Shown: piece by piece, positions 36,170 through 45,719 of the stretch
Position numbering within the stretch: the stretch's first letter is position 1
How the letters are laid out: the number at the start of each line of letters is the position of its first letter
Assembly: GCF_002260845.1 (NCBI RefSeq)
Contig: NZ_BEDT01000002.1
Coordinates: 310,001-374,000, forward strand
Length of the DNA: 64,000 bases
From: Pseudolactococcus reticulitermitis
GTDB lineage: Bacteria; Bacillota; Bacilli; Lactobacillales; Streptococcaceae
Direction of reading: 5' to 3'
Translations under genes and position numbers: made by a program
The notes under the pieces: generated by a model
Seen by the model: only the letters and a program-made list of their open reading frames with translations
Told to the model about the DNA's origin: nothing
Databases searched by the model: none

Positions 36170-36964
36170 ATGGATAATCGCCCGATAGGTTTTTTAGACT
36201 CAGGTGTCGGCGGTCTGACGGTTGTCAAAGAGTTAATGCGCCAATTACCCGACGAAGAAGTCATCTATATTGGAGATTCAAGACGCGCGCCTTATGGCCC
36301 CAGACCAGCGACACAAATTCGACAATTTACTTGGGAGCTGGTTAATTTTCTCTTATCAAAAGATGTGAAGATGATTGTTTTTGCGTGTAATACAGCGACA
36401 GCTGTGGCCTGGGAAGAAGTTAAAAATCAGCTTGACATTCCAGTCTTAGGTGTTATTTTACCGGGTGCAAGTGCGGCGATTAAAGCAACGACAACGGGGC
36501 ACATCGGTGTGATTGGCACAGCTATGACCGTTGCTTCTGATATTTATCGTAAAAAAGTACAACTCCTATCGCCAAATTTGACCGTGACTTCCTTAGCGTG
36601 TCCCAAGTTTGTGCCAATTGTCGAGTCCAATGAAACGACGTCAAGCGTGGCTAAGAAAATTGTCTATGAAACGCTGAAACCGCTGGTTGGGCGTGTGGAT
36701 ACGCTCATACTAGGCTGTACACATTATCCCTTGCTGCGACCCATCATCCAAAATGTCATGGGAAATGGGGTCAAACTCATTGATAGTGGGGCTGAGTGTG
36801 TGCGAGATATTTCGGTCTTGCTGAATTATTTCGAGATTAATCGGGAGCGAACTATTGCGACCAAAACCCATCAATTTTATACAACAGCCAGTAGTCTAGC
36901 CTTTGATGAAATTGCTGAAAATTGGCTACAAATCCCTATCAAATCAAGGACATTAAAATTATGA
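36170..36964 (+). CDS. murI: Glutamate racemase
   Basis: The 264-residue enzyme has DSGVGG, the first catalytic cysteine in FACNTAT and the second in GCTHYPLL. It makes D-glutamate for peptidoglycan. GAGGTAAG lies 5-12 bp before the ATG. Its stop overlaps the start of the next gene (ATGA). It starts the conserved streptococcal block murI-rdgB-yfcE-cbpB-xerD-like-scpA-scpB-rluB. Confidence 0.96.
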   Translation: MDNRPIGFLDSGVGGLTVVKELMRQLPDEEVIYIGDSRRAPYGPRPATQIRQFTWELVNFLLSKDVKMIVFACNTATAVAWEEVKNQLDIPVLGVILPGASAAIKATTTGHIGVIGTAMTVASDIYRKKVQLLSPNLTVTSLACPKFVPIVESNETTSSVAKKIVYETLKPLVGRVDTLILGCTHYPLLRPIIQNVMGNGVKLIDSGAECVRDISVLLNYFEINRERTIATKTHQFYTTASSLAFDEIAENWLQIPIKSRTLKL

Positions 36965-37887
36965 AAAAACTCTATAAGCACCAGACAACGGATATTTTTG
37001 CTTACGTCTTAGAGGAACAAAGGGCGCTCGTCATTGAAAATATTTTTGGTGAGCCGCTAGAAATCCCGGTTTACTCAGTATTTTTCAACTATTTTCCGGC
37101 AGGACAGGGCTTGAAAATCGTCGCAGTAGATGAAACACCTGCTGATGTGATGGATTTATTTTTTCAAGTTTTGCGTGAGGTGACGGGGCAGCATTATCAG
37201 TATCGTTTAGGTCAGGTATTGACAGTTGAGTTAGCAGGTCAAATCCTCCATTCTGAGACGGTTAATCTTGAGCGTCAAGCTCCAAAAACGCTACTCATTG
37301 CCACACGAAACGAAGGTAAAACAAGAGAATTTAAGGCAATGTTCAGCCAACTAGGCTATGCTATTAAAAATCTCAATGATTTTCCTGACTTACCAGAAGT
37401 CGCTGAAACAGGTATGACTTTTGAAGAAAATGCGAGATTAAAAGCGGAGACGATTTCAGAATTAACAGGGGAAATGGTCTTGGCGGATGATAGCGGCTTG
37501 ATGGTTGATGTCTTAGGTGGCTTGCCGGGTGTTTGGTCTGCCAGATTTGCTGGCGAACAGGCGACAGATGCTGCCAATAATGCTAAACTCTTGCATGAAC
37601 TGGCAAGTACGGCGATTTCGCCTGAAAAACGCAAAGCTAAATTTCACACGACCTTGGTCGTCGCAGCACCTGAAAAAGCATCTCTTGTTGTTGAAGGCGA
37701 GTGGCCGGGAACGATTGCGACGATTTCAAGAGGAGATGACGGCTTTGGGTATGACCCCTTATTTGTCGATGAAGAAACAGGTAGAACGGCTGCACAGATG
37801 ACATTAGCGCAGAAAAATCAAGTGTCACACCGAGCTCGTGCCTTACAAAATTTGATGAAGCAATGGCCTGAATGGCTAAAGCAATGA
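36961..37887 (+). CDS. rdgB: Non-canonical purine NTP pyrophosphatase (RdgB/HAM1 family) with N-terminal extension
   Basis: ATG 36961 (in the ATGA overlap with murI) gives 308 residues. About 110 residues form an N-terminal domain seen in streptococcal homologues, followed by a full HAM1 domain starting [14 protein letters not shown] and including [23 protein letters not shown] and SHRARAL. It removes ITP, dITP and XTP from the nucleotide pool. The extension has no assigned function. It is normal for this lineage rather than an accident. Confidence 0.93.
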   Translation: MKKLYKHQTTDIFAYVLEEQRALVIENIFGEPLEIPVYSVFFNYFPAGQGLKIVAVDETPADVMDLFFQVLREVTGQHYQYRLGQVLTVELAGQILHSETVNLERQAPKTLLIATRNEGKTREFKAMFSQLGYAIKNLNDFPDLPEVAETGMTFEENARLKAETISELTGEMVLADDSGLMVDVLGGLPGVWSARFAGEQATDAANNAKLLHELASTAISPEKRKAKFHTTLVVAAPEKASLVVEGEWPGTIATISRGDDGFGYDPLFVDEETGRTAAQMTLAQKNQVSHRARALQNLMKQWPEWLKQ

Positions 37888-37894
37888 GGTTTTT

Positions 37895-38413
37895 ATGATA
37901 ATTGTGATGAGTGATTCCCATGGTGAATCTAAGATTGTTCAAGAAATAAAAGCTAGGTATCAAAATACAGCGAGTGCCATTATCCATTGTGGCGACTCAG
38001 AATTAGATGCGACAGATGCCATCTGGGATGGCATCACAGTTGTCAAAGGCAATTGTGATTTTGATGATGGTTTCCCTGAAACAACTGTCTTACAGGCAGA
38101 CCATGAAAGGATTTTCGTAACGCATGGGCATCTGTTTGGCGTTAATTTTGGTCTGTCCCGTTTGACGACTGCTGCACGTGAAAATAATTGTGAGATGGCT
38201 TTGTTTGGCCATCTCCACACGCCGATTGCAACGATTGAAGCTGGCGTTTTATGCTTAAATCCAGGTAGTGTCTCACAGCCGCGCGGTGGCTATAATATCA
38301 AAATGTATGCTAAAATTGAGCCAACTCGGAAGTGTTATCGCATCAGTTACCTAGATATCGATCATCAGCCTATCCCGAATTTACAGTTTGAATTGCCGAG
38401 GTCAAGCAAATGA
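37895..38413 (+). CDS. yfcE: YfcE/MJ0936-type metallophosphoesterase
   Basis: The 172-residue protein has the calcineurin-like motifs MSDSHG, HCGDSE, GNCD, THGH and GHLHTP that bind two metal ions. It is a phosphodiesterase or phosphatase with unknown natural substrate. It follows rdgB by 7 bp and overlaps the CBS gene by 4 bp (ATGA). Confidence 0.93.
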   Translation: MIIVMSDSHGESKIVQEIKARYQNTASAIIHCGDSELDATDAIWDGITVVKGNCDFDDGFPETTVLQADHERIFVTHGHLFGVNFGLSRLTTAARENNCEMALFGHLHTPIATIEAGVLCLNPGSVSQPRGGYNIKMYAKIEPTRKCYRISYLDIDHQPIPNLQFELPRSSK

Positions 38414-38877
38414 TTGATAAAAATATTGAACGTTTTTTCATGAAGCAAAGTAACACCTTTTTAAAACCAGCAAGCGAAGTTGCCGTTTTATTGAATGAGC
38501 ATAATATTTCACATGCTAAGATATTGCTGAGCCAGTACAAGTATTCTAAAGTTCCTGTCGTTAATGAAAACCGTGAATTTGTCGGCATTTTAGGCTGGAC
38601 GGACATTATCAACTTTGAGATGCAACACGATTTTTTCTATGAAAAATCAGATCGAACCCCGATTTCTGAAATCGTCAACACAAAAATTTGTACGGTTCAA
38701 AAAGATTATGATTTAGAAGAAATCTTACACTTATTGGTTGGCGAGCCGTTCTTACCTGTTCTAAAAGGCAAAGAATTCTACGGTATCATTCCACGTCAAG
38801 AAGTCCTCAAGGCTGTCAATGCCTTTGCCCATACATTTACGAAGGATTACGAGATTATTGAACGAAAAAACGATTAA
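38410..38877 (+). CDS. cbpB: CBS-pair protein, CbpB-like (cyclic-di-AMP binding)
   Basis: The 155-residue protein is made of two CBS motifs (about 20-75 and 80-150; KYSKVPVVNENREFVGILGW is the first core). The context yfcE-cbpB-xerD-like-scpA and the length match CbpB, which in Listeria and streptococci binds c-di-AMP and influences Rel. That ligand is inferred from the family and was not shown here. Its end overlaps the start of the next gene by 20 bp. Confidence 0.85.
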   Translation: MIDKNIERFFMKQSNTFLKPASEVAVLLNEHNISHAKILLSQYKYSKVPVVNENREFVGILGWTDIINFEMQHDFFYEKSDRTPISEIVNTKICTVQKDYDLEEILHLLVGEPFLPVLKGKEFYGIIPRQEVLKAVNAFAHTFTKDYEIIERKND

Positions 38878-39580
38878 AATCTTCATCGACAGTCGAAAAA
38901 AGGCATCTGAAAATACAAAACTCGCTTATTTTTATGATTTACGGGCTTTTGTGACTTTTTTAGATGGCAAAGAGCTGAGCCAAACCCAGTTAAATCTGTA
39001 TCAGCTGGAGCTGCAGACCCTTGCGACCTCTTCTCAGCATCGGAAAATCACGAATATCAATACTTTTTTGAAATATCTTTATCAAAATGGTGAGCTGGCT
39101 CATTTCTACGAACTGCACGTTGTACCCTATCAACATCAGGACCAACAGAACGCTAAGAAAGAGCGAGCTCAGCTATTGGATGTGAGCCAGTACTATCGGC
39201 AAGTGCAAAAGCCAGGGGATTTGATTGCCTTACTGATTTTGGAGTTTGGGCTCAAACCATCAGAAATACAAGGTTTAAAATGGTCAGAGTTCAACTGGGA
39301 TTTCAAAATTTTAACCGTTGCTACAGGTGGGCTTAAACGTATTTTGCCCATTCGAGATAAATTTGCGAGATTGGCACGCCCGATCAAAAACGCAGATGAG
39401 TTATTTTCAAAATCTCGACAATTTCTCCATTATGAACTCAAAAAAACGAGTGCTTTAAGCTCGGCTCAACTTCGAGAGCAATATATTCTACAACGCGTGG
39501 CAGAAAGGGTCTCTATCTATGATTTAGCCAAAAATCTAGGATTGAAGTCCATTCACTCCCTTGATAAATACTATAGATAA
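38858..39580 (+). CDS. XerD-like tyrosine recombinase homologue lacking catalytic residues
   Basis: TTG 38858 gives 240 residues, with AAGGA 11 bp upstream. The protein has an N-terminal SAM-like core-binding part and a C-terminal recombinase fold, but key residues are altered. The first catalytic Arg is Lys133 (GLKPSEIQGL), the HxxRH box is AQLREQY with no flanking histidines, and only a tyrosine near the end (KYYR) remains. Streptococcal XerD-like proteins at this locus are known to lack activity, and XerS at 52332 is the real dif recombinase. It probably has a structural or DNA-binding role linked to scpAB. Confidence 0.88.
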   Translation: MNEKTIKIFIDSRKKASENTKLAYFYDLRAFVTFLDGKELSQTQLNLYQLELQTLATSSQHRKITNINTFLKYLYQNGELAHFYELHVVPYQHQDQQNAKKERAQLLDVSQYYRQVQKPGDLIALLILEFGLKPSEIQGLKWSEFNWDFKILTVATGGLKRILPIRDKFARLARPIKNADELFSKSRQFLHYELKKTSALSSAQLREQYILQRVAERVSIYDLAKNLGLKSIHSLDKYYR

Positions 39581-39585
39581 GAGAG

Positions 39586-39609
39586 TTTACATAAAATGAA
39601 TTATGTAAA
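39586..39609. repeat. TTTACA-N12-TGTAAA dyad, copy 2 (over scpA start)
   Basis: TTTACATAA (39586-39594) and TTATGTAAA (39601-39609) are perfect 9-bp arms with a 6-bp centre that contains the scpA ATG. It begins 6 bp after the stop of the XerD-like gene. Confidence 0.6.
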
Positions 39610-40345
39610 AAAAGAAATCAATATTAAAATCCATGATTTTGAAGGACCACTAGATTTATTATTGCATTTGGTCAATCAATATAAGGTCGATATTTACGAA
39701 GTCCCTTTAGTTGAAGTCATTACACAATATCTAACCTATCTTGACGCCATGAAAGAAAAGGCATTGGACTTAGCATCAGAATATCTGGTCATTGCCAGTC
39801 AATTGGTCTTAATCAAGTCGCGTCGCCTTTTACCCACTGTTTCAGAAGCCTTTGAAGAAGAAACAATTGATTTGGAGCAAGAGATTTTGGCACAAATCGA
39901 TGAGTATCGAAAATATAAGGCACTAAGTTTGGCATTAGCTGGTAAACACGCTGACCGTGGCCATTTTTACTCTAAAAGCAAAACGGAAATTGCGGCAGAG
40001 GAAGTTGCATTAGCCAATGATAAAAACGTCCTAGACTTATATTTTGCCTTTTCTGCCGTCATTCAACGCAAACAATCAGAATTTCGGGATCACCATCATA
40101 CGATTAATTCAGATGAATTTTCAGTGGAAGACAAAATAAAAGCGATTTTAACCCTTTTTAAGCATGAAAAAATAGTTAGTTTTACGCAATTGTTCGAGCC
40201 CTCTCATTCTTTAGATGAAGTGGTAACTGTCTTTTTAGCCATGCTAGAGTTGATTAAAAATCATGCGTTGCAATTCCAACAAGATGACACATTTGGCGAT
40301 ATTATCCTAACCAAAACTGAAAGCGAGGCGCTACCACATGAATAA
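39596..40345 (+). CDS. scpA: Segregation and condensation protein A
   Basis: The 249-residue kleisin subunit starts with [16 protein letters not shown], the diagnostic ScpA N-terminus, and ends in a winged-helix region. It bridges the SMC heads in the condensin-like SMC-ScpAB complex. The start codon lies inside an inverted repeat that could limit ribosome access. It overlaps scpB by 8 bp. Confidence 0.97.
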   Translation: MNYVKKEINIKIHDFEGPLDLLLHLVNQYKVDIYEVPLVEVITQYLTYLDAMKEKALDLASEYLVIASQLVLIKSRRLLPTVSEAFEEETIDLEQEILAQIDEYRKYKALSLALAGKHADRGHFYSKSKTEIAAEEVALANDKNVLDLYFAFSAVIQRKQSEFRDHHHTINSDEFSVEDKIKAILTLFKHEKIVSFTQLFEPSHSLDEVVTVFLAMLELIKNHALQFQQDDTFGDIILTKTESEALPHE

Positions 40346-40910
40346 GACAGCAGAACTTGAAGCCTTGCTCTTTGTAACAGGTGAAGAGGGACTTAGTCTC
40401 AGAGACTTATCCGGTCTCTTAACGATCACGCCAAGTGCCGTTACCCAACAAATCGAAAAGCTATCTCAAAAATACCAAGCAGAATCTGACTCTGCATTGA
40501 CAATTATCGAAACGGCTGGGAAGTATCGTTTAGCCACAAAAGTTGAACTTAACGACTTACTTCAGCATTATGCCAAAACACCAATGAATCAATCGCTGTC
40601 CAAGGCAGCGTTAGAAGTCTTAGCAATTATTGCCTATAAACAGCCGCTAACTCGGATAGAAGTCGATGCCATTCGAGGTGTCAATTCATCAGGAACAATG
40701 GCGACGCTCCAAGCCTTTGATTTGATTGAAGTCATTGGTAAGAAAGAAGTCATTGGTAACCCCAACCTTTACGCAACAACTAACCATTTCTTGGATTATA
40801 TCGGCATCAACACGCTAGAAGAATTGCCCGAAATAAATGAAGAATTACTAATGAATATTGATGATGTCGATATTTTCAATGAAAAGGAAATCATTACAGA
40901 TGAGAATTAA
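40338..40910 (+). CDS. scpB: Segregation and condensation protein B
   Basis: The 190-residue protein has two winged-helix domains and the segment [23 protein letters not shown] (residues shown in part: IAYKQPLTR) that marks ScpB. It binds ScpA in the SMC complex. It overlaps scpA at its start and rluB by 11 bp at its end. Confidence 0.96.
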   Translation: MNKTAELEALLFVTGEEGLSLRDLSGLLTITPSAVTQQIEKLSQKYQAESDSALTIIETAGKYRLATKVELNDLLQHYAKTPMNQSLSKAALEVLAIIAYKQPLTRIEVDAIRGVNSSGTMATLQAFDLIEVIGKKEVIGNPNLYATTNHFLDYIGINTLEELPEINEELLMNIDDVDIFNEKEIITDEN

Positions 40911-41616
40911 TAAATATTTGGCACATGCAGGCGTTGCCAGTCGCCGCAAAGCAGAAGACTTGATCAAAGCAGGCGATGTAACGGTCAATGGCGAGGTCAT
41001 GACAGACCTAGCTTATCAAGTTAAATCTGGCGATACAGTCGAGGTCAAACAAACACAAATCTACAAAGAAGAACCTGTCTATTATATCTTGAATAAACCG
41101 CGTGGTGTGATTTCGTCTGTCTCTGATGAGAAAGATCGCAAGACGGTGATGGACTTTTTCCGTCATATTCCTGAGCGGATTTATCCAGTCGGTCGTCTTG
41201 ACTGGGATACAAGTGGGCTGATTCTGATGACAAATGATGGTGAATTTGCTAATTTGATGACCCATCCCCGTCATGAAATTGAAAAAGTCTACATTGCAAA
41301 AGTAGAAGGACAAGCCAATAAAGAAAATCTGCGACCATTGACCCAAGGGGTTAAAATTGATGGGCGTAAAACAAAGCCTGCGGTCTATCAGATTATCAAA
41401 CAAGATATTTCGACTAAAAAATCAGTCGTTCAGTTGACCATTCATGAAGGTCGCAATCATCAAGTTAAGAAAATGTTTGAAGCAGTTGGTCTACCAGTCC
41501 AAAAACTATCACGTGTGCAGTACGGCACGCTTGATTTAACAGGTTTACAGCCAGGGGAATTCCGGCGCCTGTCTAAAAAAGAAGTGAGTCAGCTGGTCAA
41601 TGCTGCTCGTGGATGA
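40900..41616 (+). CDS. rluB: 23S rRNA pseudouridine synthase, RluB family
   Basis: ATG 40900 ([12 protein letters not shown]) is chosen because the S4-like domain begins here and AAGGAAA is 10 bp upstream. An earlier in-frame start would lie deep in scpB. The 238-residue protein has an S4 RNA-binding domain (1-60) and a pseudouridine synthase domain with catalytic Asp in [10 protein letters not shown]. It modifies the peptidyl-transferase region of 23S rRNA. Confidence 0.95.
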   Translation: MRINKYLAHAGVASRRKAEDLIKAGDVTVNGEVMTDLAYQVKSGDTVEVKQTQIYKEEPVYYILNKPRGVISSVSDEKDRKTVMDFFRHIPERIYPVGRLDWDTSGLILMTNDGEFANLMTHPRHEIEKVYIAKVEGQANKENLRPLTQGVKIDGRKTKPAVYQIIKQDISTKKSVVQLTIHEGRNHQVKKMFEAVGLPVQKLSRVQYGTLDLTGLQPGEFRRLSKKEVSQLVNAARG

Positions 41617-41619
41617 TAG

Positions 41620-41643
41620 TTTACAGATTTTAAATTATGTAAA
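41620..41643. repeat. TTTACA-N12-TGTAAA dyad, copy 3 (after rluB)
   Basis: TTTACA (41620-41625) and TGTAAA (41638-41643) lie 12 bp apart, starting 4 bp after the rluB stop codon. Confidence 0.55.
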
Positions 41644-41677
41644 TGAAACTTTTGAACGACTATATCATAAAAATTTA

Positions 41678-41711
41678 ATCAAAAGGCTTGCTAAACTGCA
41701 AGTCTTTTGAT
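41678..41711 (+). terminator. Strong hairpin between rluB and the FMN riboswitch
   Basis: ATCAAAAGGCTTGC (41678-41691) pairs with GCAAGTCTTTTGAT (41698-41711) with a G-U pair. The T-run lies within the right arm rather than after it, so termination efficiency is uncertain. It would end the murI-to-rluB transcript. Confidence 0.55.
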
Positions 41712-41722
41712 ATAGTTAAGAG

Positions 41723-41843
41723 GTCTTCAGGGCGGGGGTCGTTTCCCCACTGGTGGTAAAGTCCATGAAGCTTGAGTATAGAACTCAAGCCCGAATCGGT
41801 GAAATTCCGATACCAACTGTTAAAGTCAGGATAAAGAGGAGAC
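41723..41843 (+). ncRNA. FMN riboswitch (RFN element)
   Basis: The conserved blocks are all present in order: GTCTTCAGGGCGGGG, CCCCACTGGTGGTAAA, a variable hairpin (CTTGAG/CTCAAG), GAATCGGTGAAATTCCGATACC, and AACTGTTAAAGTC ending GAGGAGAC that closes P1. It controls ribU. GAGGAGACAAG can instead pair with the downstream CTTTTTCAAGTCTTC (about 41871-41886), which lies close to the ribU ribosome-binding site, so FMN probably decides between the two folds. Confidence 0.95.
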
Positions 41844-41911
41844 AAGAAAATCGACCATAATCAAATATGGCTTTTTCAAGTCTTCTAAATAAAATTTAGG
41901 AGGTGCCCCAA

Positions 41912-42505
41912 ATGACAAACACAACTCGCACACGCAAACTGGTGTTTATTGCCATGCTTGCCGCTATTTCTTTCATCTTGATGATTTTTCCGCAATTTCC
42001 GTTGATTCCGGCGGCGGACTTTCTCAAAGTTGAATTTTCAATCATTCCCATCTTAGTTGGGCTTTATCTCTTTGATTTGCCTGCTGCCTTTTTAATCTTA
42101 ATTTTGCGCTCTGCGCTCAAATTATTGTTAAATAATGAAGGTGTCAATACTTGGATTGGTCTACCACTGAATATCGTAGCTGTCGGTTCATTTCTCTTGA
42201 TTTTTGCTATCTTCTTTAAGAAAGATAGCGGGACAAGAGCTTATGTCTTGGGGAGTGTTTTAGCAACACTTGCGATGACAGCGACAATGGTAGTGGCAAA
42301 TTTTGTTTACGCCATTCCTTTATATACCAAGTTTGCCCATTTTGACATCAATCAAATCTTTGGGGCTAGTAAATACTTGTTAGCGATGGTTGTGCCTTTT
42401 AACTTGTTAGAAGGTGCAATCTTCTCAGTCAGCTTTGCGATTGTCTTTGTTGCTATTAAGTCTATTTTGGAAAATGTTGCTAAAAAGACAAAAGTCAGTC
42501 ATTAA
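41912..42505 (+). CDS. ribU: Riboflavin ECF transporter substrate-binding subunit RibU
   Basis: ATG 41912, preceded by TTAGGAGGTG, gives 197 residues with six hydrophobic helices and the ADFLKVEFSIIPILVG segment of RibU. It takes up riboflavin together with a shared ECF module (EcfAA'T) encoded elsewhere. The FMN riboswitch just upstream confirms the substrate class. Confidence 0.95.
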   Translation: MTNTTRTRKLVFIAMLAAISFILMIFPQFPLIPAADFLKVEFSIIPILVGLYLFDLPAAFLILILRSALKLLLNNEGVNTWIGLPLNIVAVGSFLLIFAIFFKKDSGTRAYVLGSVLATLAMTATMVVANFVYAIPLYTKFAHFDINQIFGASKYLLAMVVPFNLLEGAIFSVSFAIVFVAIKSILENVAKKTKVSH

Positions 42506-42527
42506 AATAAAAATTAAATAAAACTAC

Positions 42528-42556
42528 TTGTCAAAGTAAAAAAACTCTGCTATAAT
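42528..42556 (+). promoter_or_regulatory. Promoter of rplJ-rplL
   Basis: TTGTCA (42528-42533), 17 bp, then TATAAT (42551-42556) make a strong sigma-A promoter for the ribosomal protein operon. Confidence 0.85.
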
Positions 42557-42562
42557 AAAATA

Positions 42563-42710
42563 GTTGTGGAAACAACATGACCGAAGACAGTTGGTGACAG
42601 ACGTCGTAAATCCAGCCGAGGACATTTATTTATTAGTTGATAATGAATTTTTGTACTCTCTATGTCTATGGTTGACGTGGAGTTTTTTTACGTCATCAAA
42701 TAATAGAGGA
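42563..42710 (+). ncRNA. Ribosomal protein L10 leader
   Basis: The leader contains ACCGAAGACAGTTGGTGACAG and AAATCCAGCCGAGGACAT, the kink-turn and L10-binding core of Firmicute L10 leaders. An attenuator-like hairpin follows, ACTC/GAGT with TGTC/GACG (about 42656-42685), and a T-run. L10-L12 complex binding should lower expression of rplJ-rplL. Confidence 0.85.
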
Positions 42711-42723
42711 GGAAAAACAAACA

Positions 42724-43224
42724 ATGAGTGAAGCTACAATCGCTAAAAAAGCTGAGTTAGTTGACGTTGTTGCCCAAAAATTTGCAGACGCATCTGGTAT
42801 CGTCGTTGCAGATTCACGTGGACTTACAGTTGGACAAGACACTGAATTGCGTAAACAATTACGTGAAGCAGGTGTTGAGTTCAAAGTCATCAAAAACTCA
42901 ATCTTGCGTCGTGCTGCTGAAAAAGCTGGCTATGCTGATCTTACGGATCAATTCGTAGGACCATCTGCCATCGCCTTTTCAAACGAAGACGCAATTGCAC
43001 CAGCGAAAATCTTATCAGATTTCGCTAAAACAGCTGACGCACTCGAAGTTAAGGCTGGTGTTATCGAAGGCAAAGTTTCTTCAAAAGAAGAAATCGCTGC
43101 TATCGCATCACTTCCAAGCCGCGAAGGATTGCTTTCTATGCTCCTTTCAGTACTTCAAGCACCAGTTCGCAATGTCGCATACGCTGTCAAAGCTGTTGCC
43201 GACAAAGCAGAAGAAGCAGCTTAA
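42724..43224 (+). CDS. rplJ: 50S ribosomal protein L10
   Basis: The 166-residue protein has the L10 N-terminal domain ([26 protein letters not shown]) that binds 23S rRNA, and a C-terminal helix that carries the L7/L12 dimers. GAGGAGG precedes the ATG. Codon use is strongly biased, as expected for a highly expressed gene. Confidence 0.98.
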   Translation: MSEATIAKKAELVDVVAQKFADASGIVVADSRGLTVGQDTELRKQLREAGVEFKVIKNSILRRAAEKAGYADLTDQFVGPSAIAFSNEDAIAPAKILSDFAKTADALEVKAGVIEGKVSSKEEIAAIASLPSREGLLSMLLSVLQAPVRNVAYAVKAVADKAEEAA

Positions 43225-43327
43225 TTTTTTCGAACTACTTCGAAAATTTTGCCTTGCTGACTTAAATGCGCGCAAGTCGCATCTTATCCTTGCACATTAA
43301 ATTAAAAATTCTAAGGAGATTCCAACA

Positions 43328-43693
43328 ATGGCATTGAACATTGAAAACATCGTTGCTGAACTTGAAACAGCAACTATTCTTGAACTTTCTGAGCTTGTAA
43401 AAGCAATCGAAGAAAAATTTGACGTATCTGCAGCAGCTCCAGTAGCAGTAGCAGGTCCTGGTGCAGCTGCAGCAGAAGAAAAAACTGAATTCGACGTTGA
43501 GTTGACTTCAGCAGGCGACAAAAAAGTTGCGACAATCAAAGCAGTTCGTGAAGCGACTGGTCTTGGACTTAAAGAAGCTAAAGATCTTGTTGACAGCGCG
43601 CCAGTTGTTATCAAAGAAGGTCTTCCAAAAGCTGAAGCTGAAGCAATCGTTGAAGCTATCGGTGCTGCTGGTGGTTCTGCCGGTCTTAAATAA
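43328..43693 (+). CDS. rplL: 50S ribosomal protein L7/L12
   Basis: The 121-residue acidic protein has an N-terminal dimerisation domain, an Ala-rich hinge (about 35-52) and the C-terminal domain with [19 protein letters not shown] that recruits translation GTPases. AAGGAG stands before the ATG. A terminator follows. Confidence 0.98.
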   Translation: MALNIENIVAELETATILELSELVKAIEEKFDVSAAAPVAVAGPGAAAAEEKTEFDVELTSAGDKKVATIKAVREATGLGLKEAKDLVDSAPVVIKEGLPKAEAEAIVEAIGAAGGSAGLK

Positions 43694-43705
43694 TCTTTTG
43701 ATTAT

Positions 43706-43738
43706 AAAAAAGGGATACTCTTCGGAGTATCTTTTTTG
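43706..43738 (+). terminator. Terminator of the rplJ-rplL operon
   Basis: GATACTC (43714-43720), loop TTCG, GAGTATC (43725-43731), then a T-run. The A-run to the left makes it possibly bidirectional. Confidence 0.95.
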
Positions 43739-43855
43739 TTTGGTTGATATTTTTTAAGTTATTTTAGAGGACTATGGCATTCTAAAATAATGTGAAGATG
43801 CTGAGTTTTAAATGTTTCAGAAAGTTATATATCTAATGTTTTATTAAAATTCGAG

Positions 43856-43883
43856 TTGAAATATTAATTGAAAATAGTATAAT
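43856..43883 (+). promoter_or_regulatory. Promoter of Mga-like regulator gene
   Basis: TTGAAA (43856-43861), 16 bp, TATAAT (43878-43883), about 60 bp upstream of the start codon. Confidence 0.65.
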
Positions 43884-43943
43884 AGTATCTTGTTGAAAAG
43901 ATATTGACCTGATAAATAAATTGTCTAGAGGAGGAGATGGCAA

Positions 43944-45407
43944 ATGGAGCATTTTATTTTAACTGAAAAAGAACAACAAGTTTTTAAATTATGCAGTGCT
44001 TTATTAAACAAAGATCATGGTGTGATGAGCTTTGAAGAAATCTCTCAAGAAATAAGCTTGTCTAAAACAACCATCAATTATGCCATTGAAAAATTGAGAG
44101 ACATCTTGGCCCAAGTTCTTGGAGAAGGCCAATATTCACTTGTCAAAACAAGTGATACATTATATTTAGAATTTGCTCACTCCGTTTCTTTTCAGATGTT
44201 AAAAAATGCTTATATTTCAGATAGTTTTTTTCTATATTTTTTTCAAGAAGTGTATCATGAACGTTTTTCTTGCTTGATGTCTGTGACAGATGTTAAATTT
44301 ATCAGCTACGAAACTGGTAAGAAAAAATTAGTAAGTTGTAAACAGTATCTGAAACACTTTTCACTTGGCCTTTGTATGAAAAAGAAGGTAACGGATCTAA
44401 TCTGTGGAGAGGAAAAGCAGGTTAGATTCATGTTTTTTTGTATGATTCTTTCCAAGTTTCAAAGCAAATGTCATGTTTTTTTTGAGTCAGAAAATCCTAA
44501 GCTGACGCTATTTTTAGATAATATGATGAAGGCTTTCCCTTATATTCTCCCATCTTCTTATTTAAAGTTAAAGATTTTTTATCGCATTGCTTTAGATAGA
44601 ATTGAAAAGGGCCACTTATTGCCTGACGATATGGTATTCCCAGACTATTGTGATTATCCTGGCTTATCACTTGCGGTATTTAGCGAAAAAGTAGCGCCTT
44701 TATTTGCCGATATCGCACTTACTGCGCAACAGAAAAAAATAGAAGTTGAATTTTTTTACTTTTTGTTTTCGACTTTGATTTTTCAGCCGTCTGATATCTT
44801 AGAACAGTTAGAGTATCAAAGCCAAACTTGTAAAACCTTTGAAATATTTTACCAGACAGTGAAGCAAGTATCTGGGATGACGTTTACAAAATCAGATAAA
44901 CGGTTTATGAGTTATGCGCATCGACAATGTATGGTCTGGCATCAAATGTTTCATGTCTCCTTTTCTTTTCAACACTTGTTTACTGAGCAGAAGCGGTTTA
45001 TGGATAGAAATAGTCGCTATATGTTGCTCTGGCATCGCATTACTGCAGCATTGCAAGACTATCCTGTTTATCAAGAGTTGTTTTTAGAACATCCCAATAT
45101 GCCTTTCTTTTTGCAACGTATTTTTAATGCCATTTCTTTTTCAAAAGAGATTCCTTGTAAAGTTTTTTTACTGTGCTATTCGCCCATCACACAATCAATC
45201 GCCATGGCAAATTTGAAAAATAGAAATTTAACGATTCAGGTTGATTTTGTCAATTCGCTTAAAGAAGCTGATATTGTCATTAGCGAATTAGCATTAGAAA
45301 ACCGAGAAAATGTCAATCCTTTTATTTGTTTTGTGGACACACCATTTAATAAACGAGATTGGAAAAATATAGAGAATCTAATCATTAGGTGGCGTGAATC
45401 GCTTTAA
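43944..45407 (+). CDS. Mga-like helix-turn-helix regulator of the WxL cluster
   Basis: The 487-residue protein starts with a helix-turn-helix of Mga/PRD type (SFEEISQEISLSKTTINYAI). A long all-helical middle and a C-terminal EIIB-like region follow (VFLLCYSP, ADIVISELALE). The start follows GAGGAGATGG. Similar regulators precede surface-protein clusters in lactic acid bacteria, and this one lies directly before the WxL genes, so it is probably their activator. It resembles the fragment at the left end of the window in type. The many long T-rich stretches are typical of the family. Confidence 0.75.
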   Translation: MEHFILTEKEQQVFKLCSALLNKDHGVMSFEEISQEISLSKTTINYAIEKLRDILAQVLGEGQYSLVKTSDTLYLEFAHSVSFQMLKNAYISDSFFLYFFQEVYHERFSCLMSVTDVKFISYETGKKKLVSCKQYLKHFSLGLCMKKKVTDLICGEEKQVRFMFFCMILSKFQSKCHVFFESENPKLTLFLDNMMKAFPYILPSSYLKLKIFYRIALDRIEKGHLLPDDMVFPDYCDYPGLSLAVFSEKVAPLFADIALTAQQKKIEVEFFYFLFSTLIFQPSDILEQLEYQSQTCKTFEIFYQTVKQVSGMTFTKSDKRFMSYAHRQCMVWHQMFHVSFSFQHLFTEQKRFMDRNSRYMLLWHRITAALQDYPVYQELFLEHPNMPFFLQRIFNAISFSKEIPCKVFLLCYSPITQSIAMANLKNRNLTIQVDFVNSLKEADIVISELALENRENVNPFICFVDTPFNKRDWKNIENLIIRWRESL

Positions 45408-45442
45408 AACATAAGGCTCTAAGACAATCGTTTTCATAAACA

Positions 45443-45480
45443 AATAATATCCTTGTGTTCAAGGGTATTATTTTTGTTTT
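45443..45480 (+). terminator. Terminator after the Mga-like gene
   Basis: AATAATATCCTTG (45444-45456 region) pairs with CAAGGGTATTATT, followed by T residues. Confidence 0.8.
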
Positions 45481-45631
45481 ATCTGGAAAAGATGTACCTT
45501 ACTTCATCATTAAAAAAAGATAAAATAAGAGATGTTAGTAGCCCCCTCGCTATTAACCTCTCATATTTGATTGGGACAAATAAATATTTTCCCCTCTACT
45601 TTGTTTCGAGAGAATATGACGTAATGAAAAG

Positions 45632-45660
45632 GTGCCTTCAAAAAAATTTTTTGGAGGCAC
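45632..45660. repeat. 29-bp palindrome upstream of the WxL operon
   Basis: GTGCCTTCAAAAAA (45632-45645) and TTTTTTGGAGGCAC (45647-45660) match except for one position that would be a G-U pair in RNA. It lies about 45 bp before the ribosome-binding site of the first WxL gene. It may be an operator or a 5'-leader hairpin. No T-run follows it. Confidence 0.6.
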
Positions 45661-45719
45661 TTAGCGTACATTATTTACTAAAAAATGAACAAAGTTAAAT
45701 CACAGAAAGGAGGTGTGCT

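Larger units (their letters stand above)
45408..45719 (+). other. Intergenic region with terminator and palindrome upstream of the WxL operon
   Basis: It contains the regulator's terminator (45443-45480), an AT-rich stretch, and a 29-bp palindrome at 45632-45660. An 81-codon open frame (45453-45698) crosses the region but lacks a ribosome-binding site and has unlikely composition. The WxL operon promoter must lie here, but no convincing -35/-10 pair is seen, as is common for activator-dependent promoters. Confidence 0.5.

Noticed and set aside
38858-39580. XerD as the active dif recombinase of this organism
   Set aside because: Catalytic residues are missing, and a complete XerS gene with a dif site is present at 52265-53402.
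45453-45698. 81-codon open frame between the Mga-like gene and the WxL operon
   Set aside because: It starts inside a terminator, has no ribosome-binding site, spans a palindrome and has an unlikely amino acid composition.
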